A stretch of DNA of 64,000 nt from Citrobacter sp. wls619 (GTDB lineage Bacteria; Pseudomonadota; Gammaproteobacteria; Enterobacterales; Enterobacteriaceae). Both the position numbers and the translations under genes were made by a program. This document shows positions 27,949 through 36,681 of the stretch, in pieces; the first letter of the stretch is position 1, and each line of letters begins with the position of its first letter. The stretch is from positions 403,095 through 467,094 of the forward strand of contig NZ_SZXJ01000095.1 of the NCBI RefSeq assembly GCF_005281345.1. The letters run 5' to 3'. The notes below the pieces were generated by a model. The model did no database searches and had not been told where the DNA came from. It saw only the letters and a list, made by a program, of their open reading frames with translations.

Positions 27949-29286
27949 ATGTTAAACAGTATTTTAGTCATTCTCTGCCTGATCGCCGTGAGTGCGTTTT
28001 TCTCGATATCCGAGATCTCGCTTGCTGCCTCACGCAAAATAAAACTTAAACTGCTTGCCGATGAAGGCAACGTAAACGCACAACGTGTTTTGAAGATGCA
28101 GGAAAACCCCGGCATGTTCTTTACCGTTGTGCAAATTGGTCTTAATGCGGTTGCGATTCTTGGCGGTATCGTCGGTGACGCAGCGTTTTCACCGGCATTT
28201 AACGGTCTGTTCTCGAAATACTTTGCCCCAGAGCTGTCCGAACAATTGAGCTTTATTCTGTCGTTCTCCCTGGTGACTGGCCTGTTCATCCTGTTCGCGG
28301 ATTTAACCCCGAAACGCATCGGTATGATTGCGCCAGAAGCTGTGGCTTTGCGTATCATCAACCCGATGCGCTTCTGTCTGCTCGTGTTCCGCCCGCTGGT
28401 ATGGTTCTTTAATGGTCTGGCGAATAACATTTTCCGTCTGTTTAAGATCCCGATGGTGCGTAAAGATGACATCACTTCGGACGATATTTACGCCGTAGTA
28501 GAAGCCGGCGCATTGGCAGGGGTTCTGCGCAAGCAGGAACATGAGCTGATCGAAAACGTATTTGAACTGGAATCCCGTACCGTGCCGTCTTCAATGACCT
28601 CGCGCGAAAACGTTATCTGGTTTGATCTGCACGAAGATGAACAGAGCCTGAAGAACAAAGTGGCGGAACATCCGCATTCCAAGTTTCTGGTCTGTAATGA
28701 AGATATCGACCACATCATTGGCTATGTGGATTCCAAAGACTTGCTTAATCGCGTACTGGCAAACCAGAGCATGGCGCTGAACAGCGGCGTGCAGATCCGC
28801 AATACGCTGATTGTTCCGGATACGCTGACGCTCTCAGAAGCACTGGAAAGCTTCAAAACCGCAGGCGAAGACTTTGCCGTCATCATGAACGAGTATGCAC
28901 TGGTGGTGGGGATTATTACGCTTAATGACGTAATGACGACACTGATGGGTGACTTAGTCGGCCAGGGTCTGGAAGAACAGATCGTCGCGCGTGATGAGAA
29001 TTCATGGCTGGTTGACGGCGGTACGCCGATTGATGACGTGATGCGTGTGCTGGATATCGACGAATTCCCGCAGTCCGGTAACTATGAAACCATCGGCGGT
29101 TTCATGATGTTCATGCTGCGTAAAATCCCGAAACGCACCGATTCAGTGAAGTTCTCAGGCTACAAATTTGAAGTGGTGGATATCGATAACTACAAGATCG
29201 ATCAGCTGCTGGTAACACGTCTGGACAGTAAACCGAGCGTCCTGGTACCGAAACTGCCGGATGCAAAAGAAGAGACCAGGGCGTAA
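27949..29286 (+). CDS. paeA: Polyamine export protein PaeA (YtfL), CNNM/CorC family
   Basis: The 445-residue inner-membrane protein has an N-terminal DUF21/CNNM domain with about four hydrophobic segments (ILVILCLIAVSAFFSISEISLAA at the start). A pair of CBS domains follows (about 205-330, including DFAVIMNEYALVVGIITLNDVM), then a C-terminal CorC/HlyC transporter-associated domain (about 345-435). K-12 YtfL (447 residues) has been renamed PaeA after evidence that it exports putrescine and cadaverine under stress. CBS domains often bind nucleotides. The gene is preceded by a 300-base leader holding a small frame and hairpin, and followed by a strong terminator. Confidence 0.93.
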   Translation: MLNSILVILCLIAVSAFFSISEISLAASRKIKLKLLADEGNVNAQRVLKMQENPGMFFTVVQIGLNAVAILGGIVGDAAFSPAFNGLFSKYFAPELSEQLSFILSFSLVTGLFILFADLTPKRIGMIAPEAVALRIINPMRFCLLVFRPLVWFFNGLANNIFRLFKIPMVRKDDITSDDIYAVVEAGALAGVLRKQEHELIENVFELESRTVPSSMTSRENVIWFDLHEDEQSLKNKVAEHPHSKFLVCNEDIDHIIGYVDSKDLLNRVLANQSMALNSGVQIRNTLIVPDTLTLSEALESFKTAGEDFAVIMNEYALVVGIITLNDVMTTLMGDLVGQGLEEQIVARDENSWLVDGGTPIDDVMRVLDIDEFPQSGNYETIGGFMMFMLRKIPKRTDSVKFSGYKFEVVDIDNYKIDQLLVTRLDSKPSVLVPKLPDAKEETRA

Positions 29287-29302
29287 TCCCGCCAGAAACA
29301 TC

Positions 29303-29331
29303 AACGGCTCCCATCAGGAGCCGTTTTTTTA
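29303..29331 (+). terminator. Rho-independent terminator of paeA
   Basis: ACGGCTCC-CATCA-GGAGCCGT followed by a run of seven T, 17 bases after the stop codon. Confidence 0.9.
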
Positions 29332-29351
29332 ACTACTGCATAGCACTTTGG

Positions 29352-29558
29352 TTAAGCCATCTCTGTCTGCAGACGCAAAACCTGACGGTTAACTTCGGAC
29401 ATAACAGAAAAATGCAGTTTGTCCTTCACTTTTGGGATAAGAATCTTACCCTTATCAAACTCAAAAGCGCCTACATCCTTGATATATAACCGTCCACGAA
29501 ACAGGATCTTCACGTACTTCGCCACCTGCAGCGGGTTGTATCGTTGGAAAATTTTCAT
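29352..29558 (-). CDS. ytfK: YtfK, small stringent-response modulator (DUF1107)
   Basis: The 68-residue product ([20 protein letters not shown] at the start) is the same length as K-12 YtfK. In E. coli YtfK was reported to bind SpoT and tilt it toward (p)ppGpp synthesis during phosphate and fatty-acid starvation. The protein is basic, lacks a signal peptide and should be cytoplasmic. The start has AGGAGATACAATG-type spacing with a good ribosome site. It is convergent with paeA, separated only by the paeA terminator, and divergent from ytfJ with about 325 bases between. That gap should hold both promoters; I saw no further gene in it. Confidence 0.93.
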   Translation of the reverse strand: MKIFQRYNPLQVAKYVKILFRGRLYIKDVGAFEFDKGKILIPKVKDKLHFSVMSEVNRQVLRLQTEMA

Positions 29559-29884
29559 TGTATCTCCTGCTGAGCGTTACGCCTTTGCGGTACCACAATC
29601 GGTCCGACAATCCTCAGGCGCAAATTTTAATGCCTTATGACTATAGACTATCTGAACCATGTTTCCAGCGTGTATAAGTTTATTTACCTTCAGGTTACAA
29701 TTATTCAGAATTATCTTTTCAACGCTTCGCTGTCTTCAGTATAAGCCTTCATTTTTCGCAGGATTTGTGCGCCCGTCCGCAAACTGGCATCGCGCTTGCG
29801 GGAAAAAGCATCATTCGCACATATGATTAAATTCCAGGCCCAAGTGGTCGGATCACCTGCAAAATAAAGAAAGAAGGAAAACCC

Positions 29885-30442
29885 ATGACCTTACAAAAAC
29901 TGCTGGCCCTGTCGTGCCTGCTGCTGCCGATGATTGCCTCCGCGCATAAGTTTGAAACCAACCAGCGCGTACCGCCGGTGGGCATTGCCGATCGCGGCGA
30001 ACTGATTCTCGATAATGATAAGTTTAGCTACAAAAGCTGGAATAGCGCGCAACTGCCAGGGAAAGTCCGCATTGTGCAACACATCGCCGGACGTACCTCC
30101 GCCAAAGAGAAAAATGCGACACTGATTGAAGCCATCAAAGCGGCAAATCTGCCGCATGATAAATACCAGACCACCACCATCGTCAACACGGATGACGCCA
30201 TTCCGGGTTCGGGCATGTTCGTGCGCAGTAGCCTGGAGAGTAATAAGAAGCTCTACCCGTGGTCACAATTTATTGTCGACAGCGAGGGTATTGCGCGTAA
30301 AGCCTGGCAACTGGATGAAGAGAGCTCCGCTATTGCCGTACTCGACAAGGACGGACGCGTACAGTGGGCAAAAGATGGTGCGCTAACGCAGGATGAGGTG
30401 CAGCAGGTTATCGCCCTGCTGCACAAATTGCTCAGTAAATAG
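29885..30442 (+). CDS. ytfJ: YtfJ, periplasmic thioredoxin-fold family protein
   Basis: The 185-residue product matches K-12 YtfJ (184). A signal peptide ([18 protein letters not shown], cut before HKFETNQ) sends it to the periplasm. The YtfJ family is related to thioredoxin-like folds ([19 protein letters not shown], then [17 protein letters not shown]), but no CxxC pair is present, so it is not a classical redox enzyme. Its function is unknown. It is convergent with cysQ, and the two coding regions overlap by 11 bases at their 3' ends. Confidence 0.93.
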   Translation: MTLQKLLALSCLLLPMIASAHKFETNQRVPPVGIADRGELILDNDKFSYKSWNSAQLPGKVRIVQHIAGRTSAKEKNATLIEAIKAANLPHDKYQTTTIVNTDDAIPGSGMFVRSSLESNKKLYPWSQFIVDSEGIARKAWQLDEESSAIAVLDKDGRVQWAKDGALTQDEVQQVIALLHKLLSK

Positions 30443-31172
30443 AGACGCGGAAGCCGGGGTTAAGGAACGATTCACGCGGGGTGTAATCCAGAGGTTTTCC
30501 CTGCCAGTCGTGAACGTGAGCCCCGGCAGCGGCTGCAACCGCGTGGCCTGCTGCGGTGTCCCACACGTTTGTGGGTCCAAAACGCGGATACAGTTGCGCC
30601 TGCCCTTCGGCAACCAGACAAAACTTCAGCGACGAGCCAATCGACGTGGTCTGATGTTCGCCTAACTGTTGCAGATACTCTTTTAGCTCATTGTCCGCGT
30701 GCGAACGGCTAATCACCACCAGCGGTGGACGGGCATCACGAACCTGGATTTGTTTGCGTACACCGCACTCTTCTTTCCACGCTTTGCCCTGTTCCGCGCT
30801 GTACATCACTTTCATCACGGGGGCATACACCACGCCCAGCACCGGCTTTCCCTTCTCGATAAGCGCAATGTTAACGGTAAATTCACCGTTACGTTTAATG
30901 AACTCTTTGGTCCCATCCAGCGGATCGACTAACCAGTAGCGCTGCCAGTGTTGACGAACATCCCAGCCAGGAGGCGCTTCTTCAGACAGAATCGGAATAT
31001 CCGGCGTCAGCGCCAGTAATCCTTCGAGGATCACCGTGTGCGCGGCAATATCCGCCGCCGTGACCGGAGAATCATCCTGCTTGCTGGTAATCTCCATCGG
31101 TTTGAGTCCATCGTAGACCTGCATAATGGCATCGCCCGCGTTCCGTGCAAGCTGGCATACATGTTCTAGCAT
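30432..31172 (-). CDS. cysQ: 3'(2'),5'-bisphosphate nucleotidase CysQ
   Basis: CysQ removes the 3' phosphate from adenosine 3',5'-bisphosphate (PAP) and PAPS-derived products, preventing toxic build-up during sulfate assimilation. The 246 residues match K-12. The metal-binding inositol-phosphatase motifs are present: [20 protein letters not shown] near residue 83-93, and [15 protein letters not shown] near the C-terminus. It is a cytoplasmic, lithium-sensitive, magnesium-dependent family. It is divergent from cpdB, another nucleotide phosphatase gene, and overlaps ytfJ by 11 bases at the 3' end. K-12 has ytfI near here; it is absent in this window. Confidence 0.97.
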   Translation of the reverse strand: MLEHVCQLARNAGDAIMQVYDGLKPMEITSKQDDSPVTAADIAAHTVILEGLLALTPDIPILSEEAPPGWDVRQHWQRYWLVDPLDGTKEFIKRNGEFTVNIALIEKGKPVLGVVYAPVMKVMYSAEQGKAWKEECGVRKQIQVRDARPPLVVISRSHADNELKEYLQQLGEHQTTSIGSSLKFCLVAEGQAQLYPRFGPTNVWDTAAGHAVAAAAGAHVHDWQGKPLDYTPRESFLNPGFRVSIY

Positions 31173-31360
31173 TCTCCACCTCGTTTCTGTCAGTGGTGTT
31201 AACTCGTTGTTTTACTTATACCCGATCGTCAAGGGATCCGCCAACTGTGATAGCGTCTGCGGTTTTAAACGCTATATTCATGTCATGATTCACAGTTCTG
31301 TAAGCAAGAAGATTTATATACATTTTCTTTTGTGGCTTAGATCTTAAAAGGATGCCCCTG

Positions 31361-33304
31361 ATGATTAAGTTTAGTGCAACGCTTCTCGCCACGCTGATTG
31401 CAGCCAGCGTGAATGCCTCGACCGTCGATCTGCGCATAATGGAAACCACTGATTTACATAGCAATATGATGGATTTCGATTATTACAAAGATACGGCGAC
31501 TGAAAAATTCGGCCTGGTGAGGACGGCGAGTCTGATTAATGCGGCACGCAGCGAAGTCAAAAACAGCGTGCTGGTTGATAACGGCGATTTGATTCAGGGC
31601 AGCCCGCTCGGGGATTACATGGCGGCCAAAGGGCTGAAAGCGGGTGAAACACATCCGGTATATAAGGCGCTCAACACGCTGGACTACGCGGTCGGCAACC
31701 TTGGTAATCATGAATTCAACTACGGCCTCGACTATCTGCACAATGCCCTCGCTGGCGCGAAATTCCCCTACGTTAACGCCAATATTATCGATGTTAAAAC
31801 CCAAAAACCGCTGTTCACCCCTTATCTGATTAAAGACACTGACGTCGTCGACAAAGAGGGGAATAAGCAGACGCTGAAGATAGGTTACATCGGCTTTGTG
31901 CCCCCACAGATCATGACCTGGGATAAAGCCAACCTCAGCGGTAAAGTAACGGTGAACGACATTACGGAAACTGCACGCAAATACGTTCCGGAAATGCGGG
32001 AAAAAGGCGCGGATGTAGTAGTCGTGATTGCTCACTCCGGTCTTTCTGCCGACCCGTATCAGACCATGGCGGAAAACTCCGTTTATTACCTCAGCGAAGT
32101 CCCGGGCGTGGACGCCATTATGTTTGGCCATGCTCATGCCGTCTTCCCAGGGAAAGATTTTGCCAACATCAAAGGGGCTGATATCGCGAAAGGCACGCTC
32201 AATGGCGTACCTGCAGTCATGCCGGGTATGTGGGGCGATCATCTGGGCGTGGTCGATTTGGTGCTGAGTAACGATAGCGGTAAATGGCAGGTCACCCAGG
32301 CGAAAGCCGAGGCGCGCCCGATTTACGACGCCGCAGCGAAAAAATCTCTGGCGGGCGAGGACCAGAAAATCGTTAAGATCCTGAAAGCCGATCACGACGC
32401 CACCCGCGAGTTCGTCAGCAAACCGATCGGTAAATCCGCCGACAACATGTACAGCTATCTGGCACTGGTACAGGATGACCCGACCGTGCAGGTGGTGAAT
32501 AACGCGCAGAAAGCCTATGTGGAACACTTTATTCAGGGTGACCCGGATCTGGCAAAACTGCCGGTGCTCTCCGCCGCCGCGCCATTTAAGGTCGGAGGAC
32601 GTAAGAACGATCCGGCAAGCTTTGTGGAAGTCGAAAAAGGTCAGCTAACCTTCCGTAATGCCGCTGATTTGTATCTCTATCCCAACACCCTGGTGGTGGT
32701 GAAAGCCAGCGGTAAAGAGGTGAAAGAGTGGCTGGAATGTTCCGCCGGCCAGTTTAATCAGATAGATATTCACAGCAGCAAGCCGCAGTCGCTGATTAAC
32801 TGGGATGGGTTCCGTACCTATAACTTTGACGTCATTGACGGCGTGAATTATCAGATTGATGTTTCACAGCCGGCCCGTTACGACGGCGAGTGCCAGACCA
32901 TCAACCCGCAAGCGGAACGAATTAAAAACCTGACCTTTAACGGCAAACCTATCGATCCTGATGCCACCTTCCTGGTCGCAACCAACAACTATCGTGCCTA
33001 TGGTGGTAAGTTCGCCGGAACCGGCGACAGCCACATCGCCTTTGCGTCACCGGATGAAAACCGCGCGGTGCTGGCGGCATGGATAAGCGCTCAAACGAAG
33101 AGCGCCGGTGAAATCCACCCGGCGGCAGATAACAACTGGCGTCTGGCACCGATTCACAGCGATAAGAAACTGGATATTCGGTTTGAAACGTCACCGTCCG
33201 ATAAAGCCGCAGCGTTTATCAAAGACAAAGGGCAGTATCCGCTGAAGAAAGTCGCCACCGACGATATCGGCTTTGCGATTTATCAGTTGGATTTGAGTAA
33301 GTAA
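31361..33304 (+). CDS. cpdB: Periplasmic 2',3'-cyclic-nucleotide 2'-phosphodiesterase / 3'-nucleotidase
   Basis: CpdB hydrolyses 2',3'-cyclic nucleotides and 3'-nucleotides in the periplasm so that cells can use external nucleotides. The 647-residue product from [20 protein letters not shown] equals K-12 CpdB and starts with a signal peptide. The metallophosphatase motifs [36 protein letters not shown] and [10 protein letters not shown] are in the N-terminal half. The C-terminal 5'-nucleotidase domain with [13 protein letters not shown] binds the nucleotide. I chose the ATG with AAAGGAT about eight bases upstream over one three codons earlier. A REP element follows. Confidence 0.97.
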   Translation: MIKFSATLLATLIAASVNASTVDLRIMETTDLHSNMMDFDYYKDTATEKFGLVRTASLINAARSEVKNSVLVDNGDLIQGSPLGDYMAAKGLKAGETHPVYKALNTLDYAVGNLGNHEFNYGLDYLHNALAGAKFPYVNANIIDVKTQKPLFTPYLIKDTDVVDKEGNKQTLKIGYIGFVPPQIMTWDKANLSGKVTVNDITETARKYVPEMREKGADVVVVIAHSGLSADPYQTMAENSVYYLSEVPGVDAIMFGHAHAVFPGKDFANIKGADIAKGTLNGVPAVMPGMWGDHLGVVDLVLSNDSGKWQVTQAKAEARPIYDAAAKKSLAGEDQKIVKILKADHDATREFVSKPIGKSADNMYSYLALVQDDPTVQVVNNAQKAYVEHFIQGDPDLAKLPVLSAAAPFKVGGRKNDPASFVEVEKGQLTFRNAADLYLYPNTLVVVKASGKEVKEWLECSAGQFNQIDIHSSKPQSLINWDGFRTYNFDVIDGVNYQIDVSQPARYDGECQTINPQAERIKNLTFNGKPIDPDATFLVATNNYRAYGGKFAGTGDSHIAFASPDENRAVLAAWISAQTKSAGEIHPAADNNWRLAPIHSDKKLDIRFETSPSDKAAAFIKDKGQYPLKKVATDDIGFAIYQLDLSK

Positions 33305-33307
33305 TTT

Positions 33308-33348
33308 TCGTGCCGGATGCGACGCAATAGCGTCTTATCCGGCCTACA
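33308..33348. repeat. REP element between cpdB and ytfH
   Basis: GTGCCGGATGCGACGC...GCGTCTTATCCGGCCTAC is a canonical REP hairpin between two convergent genes. Confidence 0.85.
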
Positions 33349-33351
33349 AAA

Positions 33352-33732
33352 CTACGCAACCCGTTCGTCCCGCAGCGCCAAAACCTGCGGCAAATTCATT
33401 TCAATCCAGTCGGCCAGTGCCGCAACTTTATCGCTCACCTGCTCACCCAGCGGGGTCAGGCTATACTCTACATGCGGCGGGACGACCGGATACGACACCC
33501 GGTTAATAAACCCATCCTGCTCCAGCGCCTGCAGCGATTGCGCCAGCATCTTTTCGCTGACACCGCCCATTTTGCGACGTAAATCGCTGAACCGGTGCGT
33601 ACCGTCACGCAGTGCCACCAGAATCAATACGCCCCAGAGACTGGTGACGTGTTTTAACACCTCGCGAGAGGGACACTGCTCGGCAAACAAATTGCCGTCG
33701 CGCAATTGCTGAGAAAGCGTTGACGCTGTCAT
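33352..33732 (-). CDS. ytfH: HxlR-family transcriptional regulator (QorR/YtfH)
   Basis: The 126-residue product matches K-12 YtfH. It has the HxlR-type winged helix-turn-helix with CPSREVLKHVTSLWGVLIL near residue 20, then RFSDLRRKMGGVSEKMLAQSLQALEQDGFI and the wing YPVVPPHVEYSLTPLGE. CPSR..L.....WG..IL is a hallmark of this family, in which the N-terminal cysteine may sense reactive electrophiles or quinones. It is divergent from the quinone oxidoreductase gene ytfG, with a perfect palindrome between the two starts that is the probable operator for both. Confidence 0.93.
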   Translation of the reverse strand: MTASTLSQQLRDGNLFAEQCPSREVLKHVTSLWGVLILVALRDGTHRFSDLRRKMGGVSEKMLAQSLQALEQDGFINRVSYPVVPPHVEYSLTPLGEQVSDKVAALADWIEMNLPQVLALRDERVA

Positions 33733-33756
33733 CTCTATACTTACCTTTTTGTACGT

Positions 33757-33773
33757 ACTTACTAAAAGTAAGT
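33757..33773. promoter_or_regulatory. Perfect palindrome, likely YtfH operator
   Basis: ACTTACT-AAA-AGTAAGT is a perfect inverted repeat between the divergent ytfH and ytfG starts. A second TACTTAC-like half lies at 33737-33744. HxlR regulators commonly bind such pairs. Confidence 0.7.
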
Positions 33774-33821
33774 TTAGGTGTTAGCGTGTTTAAACACAAG
33801 ACCAATACCAAGGAGTTCCCC

Positions 33822-34670
33822 ATGATTGCGATTACTGGCGCCACTGGCCAACTGGGCCAACACGTTATTGAAAGCCTGTTGAAAACCGTACCTGCCAGCC
33901 AGATTGTGGCGATTGTACGCAACCCCGCTAAAGCGACGGCGCTGAGCCAGCAGGGCATCATCGTTCGCCAGGCGGATTACACCGACGAAGCCGCCTTGAC
34001 GACGGCTTTGCAGGGTATCGACAAGCTGCTGCTGATTTCGTCGAGCGAAGTCGGACAACGTACTCCGCAGCATCGCAACGTGATTAACGCGGCGAAAGCT
34101 GCCCATGTGAAATTCATCGCCTATACCAGCCTGCTTCACGCTAACACCTCCCCGCTGGGGCTGGCTGATGAGCATGTGGCAACCGAGAAGATGCTGGCAG
34201 ACTCCGGCATTGCCTATGCGTTGTTACGTAACGGCTGGTACACCGAAAACTATCTGGCGAGTGCGCCAGCCGCACTGGAGCACGGCGTGTTTATTGGGGC
34301 TGCAGGAGAAGGAAAAATCGCCTCAGCGACCCGCACCGACTATGCCGCAGCCGCCGCGCGCGTTATCAGTGAAGACGGTCACGCTGGTAAAATCTACGAG
34401 CTGGCAGGCGATGAGGGCTGGACGCTGAGCCAACTGGCCGCTGAGCTGGCCAAACAGAGTGCTAAAAAGGTGGTGTATCAGAACCTGAGTGAAGCCGATT
34501 TTGCCGCCGCGCTAAAAGGTGTGGGTCTGCCTGCCGGACTGGCGGACATGCTGGCCGACTCTGACGTCGGCGCCGCCAAAGGCGGACTGTTCGACGACAG
34601 CCATACGCTGAGCAAACTGATTGGCCGCCCAACCACCTCGTTGGCGGACAGCGTCAAAGGTATCGTGTAA
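33822..34670 (+). CDS. qorB: NAD(P)H:quinone oxidoreductase QorB (YtfG)
   Basis: QorB is a cytoplasmic NADPH-dependent quinone reductase of the NmrA-like, atypical short-chain dehydrogenase family. The 282 residues begin with the nucleotide-binding loop MIAITGATGQLGQHVIESL (GxxGxxG) and contain IAYTSLLHAN and ALLRNGWYTENYL typical of the family. Length is close to K-12 YtfG (286). The ATG follows AAGGAGTTCCCC, a strong ribosome site, so the longer upstream frame is not used. It is divergent from its probable regulator ytfH. Confidence 0.94.
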   Translation: MIAITGATGQLGQHVIESLLKTVPASQIVAIVRNPAKATALSQQGIIVRQADYTDEAALTTALQGIDKLLLISSSEVGQRTPQHRNVINAAKAAHVKFIAYTSLLHANTSPLGLADEHVATEKMLADSGIAYALLRNGWYTENYLASAPAALEHGVFIGAAGEGKIASATRTDYAAAAARVISEDGHAGKIYELAGDEGWTLSQLAAELAKQSAKKVVYQNLSEADFAAALKGVGLPAGLADMLADSDVGAAKGGLFDDSHTLSKLIGRPTTSLADSVKGIV

Positions 34671-34751
34671 GTGTTAAAAATCGGTTAATTGTGGTGGCAT
34701 CCTCACGCATCCTCTCTGATAATGACAGGATGATGCGTGGGGAGAGATAAC

Positions 34752-35576
34752 GTGCAAGGTGTACCTGAGCAGTTTATTGATGAGAAAGACAGCGCCCGCT
34801 TTCGCCATCTGGCGCAGGTACCAGGCGTTGAGCTGTATCATGCGCACATCTCTCGTTATGCGTTTGAGCCGCACACCCATGAAGCTTTCGGCATTGGCGC
34901 GATTGAAGCTGGTGCCGAGCGTTTTCGCTATCGTGGCACGCAATACGTAGCGCCTGCCCACTCCGTTGTCACCATGAACCCCGATGAGCTGCACACCGGT
35001 GAAGCCGAAACCGCCGACGGCTGGCGCTACCGGATGATCTACCTTGAGCCCTCTCTTCTGGAAGAGGTCACCGGCGTTCGTCACTGGTGGTTCCATGACG
35101 TTACCCGTCACGATCCGCTGCGTTCGCGTCAGATCTGTTCATTGATCCACGGTCTGTGGAACACCGAAGATCCGCTGGCGCAAAAAGGATTGCTGCTCGA
35201 TCTGATCGATACATTCCAGCCGCTGGCTCGCCATGCACCGGTATTACCGGAGGGGTCACATCGCTTCGAACGCGTGCGTGAATACCTGCACGATAACTAC
35301 ATGCACCCTGTGACACTCGATGAACTGGCTCGCGTGGCGTCACTCAGTCCCTGGCATTTTCAGCGCCAGTTCAAGTCTCATTTTCACGTCACACCGCATC
35401 AGATGCTGATGGCGATCCGCCTGTGGCGAGCCAAAGGTTTTCTCACTTACGGTATGCCTGCCGCAGATGTAGCCGCCGCCACCGGACTGACCGACCAATC
35501 GCACCTCACCCGCGCCTTTACCCATCGCTATGGCATTACGCCGGTACGCTATCAGAAGCAGGTTTATTCGCGCTAA
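34752..35576 (+). CDS. AraC-family transcriptional regulator with cupin sensor domain
   Basis: The roughly 274-residue product has an N-terminal AraC-binding cupin region (ARFRHLAQVPGVELYHAHIS, PHTHEAFGIGAIEAGAERFRYRG) and two C-terminal helix-turn-helix units. These are VTLDELARVASLSPWHFQRQF, then PAADVAAATGLTDQSHLTRAF and RYGITPVRYQKQV, the AraC signature. I chose GTG at 34752 because GGAGAG lies seven bases upstream; another GTG at 34737 is also possible. K-12 has no gene here between ytfG and ytfF. It directly precedes the permease gene ytfF with a 76-base gap, so it may control ytfF. The effector is unknown. Confidence 0.88.
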   Translation: MQGVPEQFIDEKDSARFRHLAQVPGVELYHAHISRYAFEPHTHEAFGIGAIEAGAERFRYRGTQYVAPAHSVVTMNPDELHTGEAETADGWRYRMIYLEPSLLEEVTGVRHWWFHDVTRHDPLRSRQICSLIHGLWNTEDPLAQKGLLLDLIDTFQPLARHAPVLPEGSHRFERVREYLHDNYMHPVTLDELARVASLSPWHFQRQFKSHFHVTPHQMLMAIRLWRAKGFLTYGMPAADVAAATGLTDQSHLTRAFTHRYGITPVRYQKQVYSR

Positions 35577-35652
35577 TGCGCAATCTCATACAATACAGTG
35601 ATGTTTTCCCTGCCTACACTCAGCGCTATGTTTAATGATGTGGATGTCAAAA

Positions 35653-36618
35653 ATGATTAGCGGTGTGTTGTATGCCCTGCTGGCCGGGCTGATGTGGGGA
35701 TTAATTTTTGTCGGCCCCTTGATCGTGCCGGAATACCCGGCGGTATTACAGTCGATGGGGCGTTATCTGGCATTGGGGCTGATCGCACTCCCGTTGGCCT
35801 GGCTGGGCCGCGGGCGTCTGCGTCAGTTGACGCGTAAAGACTGGATAACGGCGCTGGCGTTAACCCTGATGGGCAACCTGATTTATTACGTTTGTCTGGC
35901 CAGCGCCATTCAGCGCACCGGCGCACCCGTTTCAACAATGATTATCGGTACATTACCGGTGGTGATCCCGGTCTTCGCTAACCTGCTTTATAGCCAACGT
36001 GACGGCAAATTATCGTGGTGGCGCCTGGCCCCTGCGCTGGTACTGATCGGCATGGGCCTGCTGTGTGTGAATATCTCTGAGCTGAGTCAGGGGTTGCCTG
36101 ATTTTAGCGGCTGGCGATATGGTTCAGGCATCGCGCTGGCGCTGATTTCCGTGGTGTGCTGGGCGTGGTATGCGCTGCGTAATGCCCGCTGGCTGCGGGA
36201 AAACCCGGATAAGCATCCAATGATGTGGGCAACGGCTCAGGCGCTGGTGACGCTTCCGGTTTCGCTGCTGGGGTACATCGCAGCCTGCCTGTGGCTGCGT
36301 GGACAAACACCGGAATTCTCGCTGCCCTTTGGCCCGCGACCGGACGTGTTTATCGGCCTGATGATCGCCATTGCCGTATTGTGCTCGTGGGTTGGCGCGC
36401 TGTGCTGGAACGTCGCCAGTCAGAAGTTGCCGACGGTGATCCTCGGACCGCTGATTGTCTTTGAAACACTGGCGGGCCTGTTATACACCTTTATGCTGCG
36501 CCAGGAGATGCCGCCATTGCTGACTCTGAGCGGCATCGCACTGTTGGTTGTCGGTGTGGTGGTCGCGGTCAGAGCCAAACCGGAAAAACCGAGCGTCGTC
36601 GTGGTTTCACAATCATGA
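35653..36618 (+). CDS. ytfF: YtfF, DMT (EamA) family inner-membrane transporter
   Basis: From MISGVLYALLAGLMWGLIFVG the product is 321 residues, the same as K-12 YtfF. About ten hydrophobic segments form two EamA repeats. The first repeat contains YYVCLASAIQRTGAPVSTMIIGTLPVVIPVF and the second WVGALCWNVASQKLPTVILGPLIVFE. DMT carriers usually export metabolites or small drugs; the substrate of YtfF is unknown. Three earlier in-frame ATG codons exist, but the chosen start matches K-12. A divergent-type AraC regulator gene lies directly upstream, which may specify inducible export. Confidence 0.92.
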   Translation: MISGVLYALLAGLMWGLIFVGPLIVPEYPAVLQSMGRYLALGLIALPLAWLGRGRLRQLTRKDWITALALTLMGNLIYYVCLASAIQRTGAPVSTMIIGTLPVVIPVFANLLYSQRDGKLSWWRLAPALVLIGMGLLCVNISELSQGLPDFSGWRYGSGIALALISVVCWAWYALRNARWLRENPDKHPMMWATAQALVTLPVSLLGYIAACLWLRGQTPEFSLPFGPRPDVFIGLMIAIAVLCSWVGALCWNVASQKLPTVILGPLIVFETLAGLLYTFMLRQEMPPLLTLSGIALLVVGVVVAVRAKPEKPSVVVVSQS

Positions 36619-36639
36619 TGTTGCCGGACCCGGCCTACC

Positions 36640-36681
36640 TTGTAGGCCGGATAAGGCGTTTACGCCGCCATCCGGCGCGAC
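36640..36681. repeat. REP element overlapping the 3' end of a chemoreceptor gene
   Basis: GTAGGCCGGATAAGGCG...CGCCGCCATCCGGCGCG is a canonical REP. It contains the stop codon and last codons (RRMAA) of the minus-strand chemoreceptor gene. Confidence 0.85.

Noticed and set aside
31454-32527. Minus-strand frame of 357 codons
   Set aside because: Antisense of cpdB. Its His/Phe/Val-rich composition is typical of a shadow frame.
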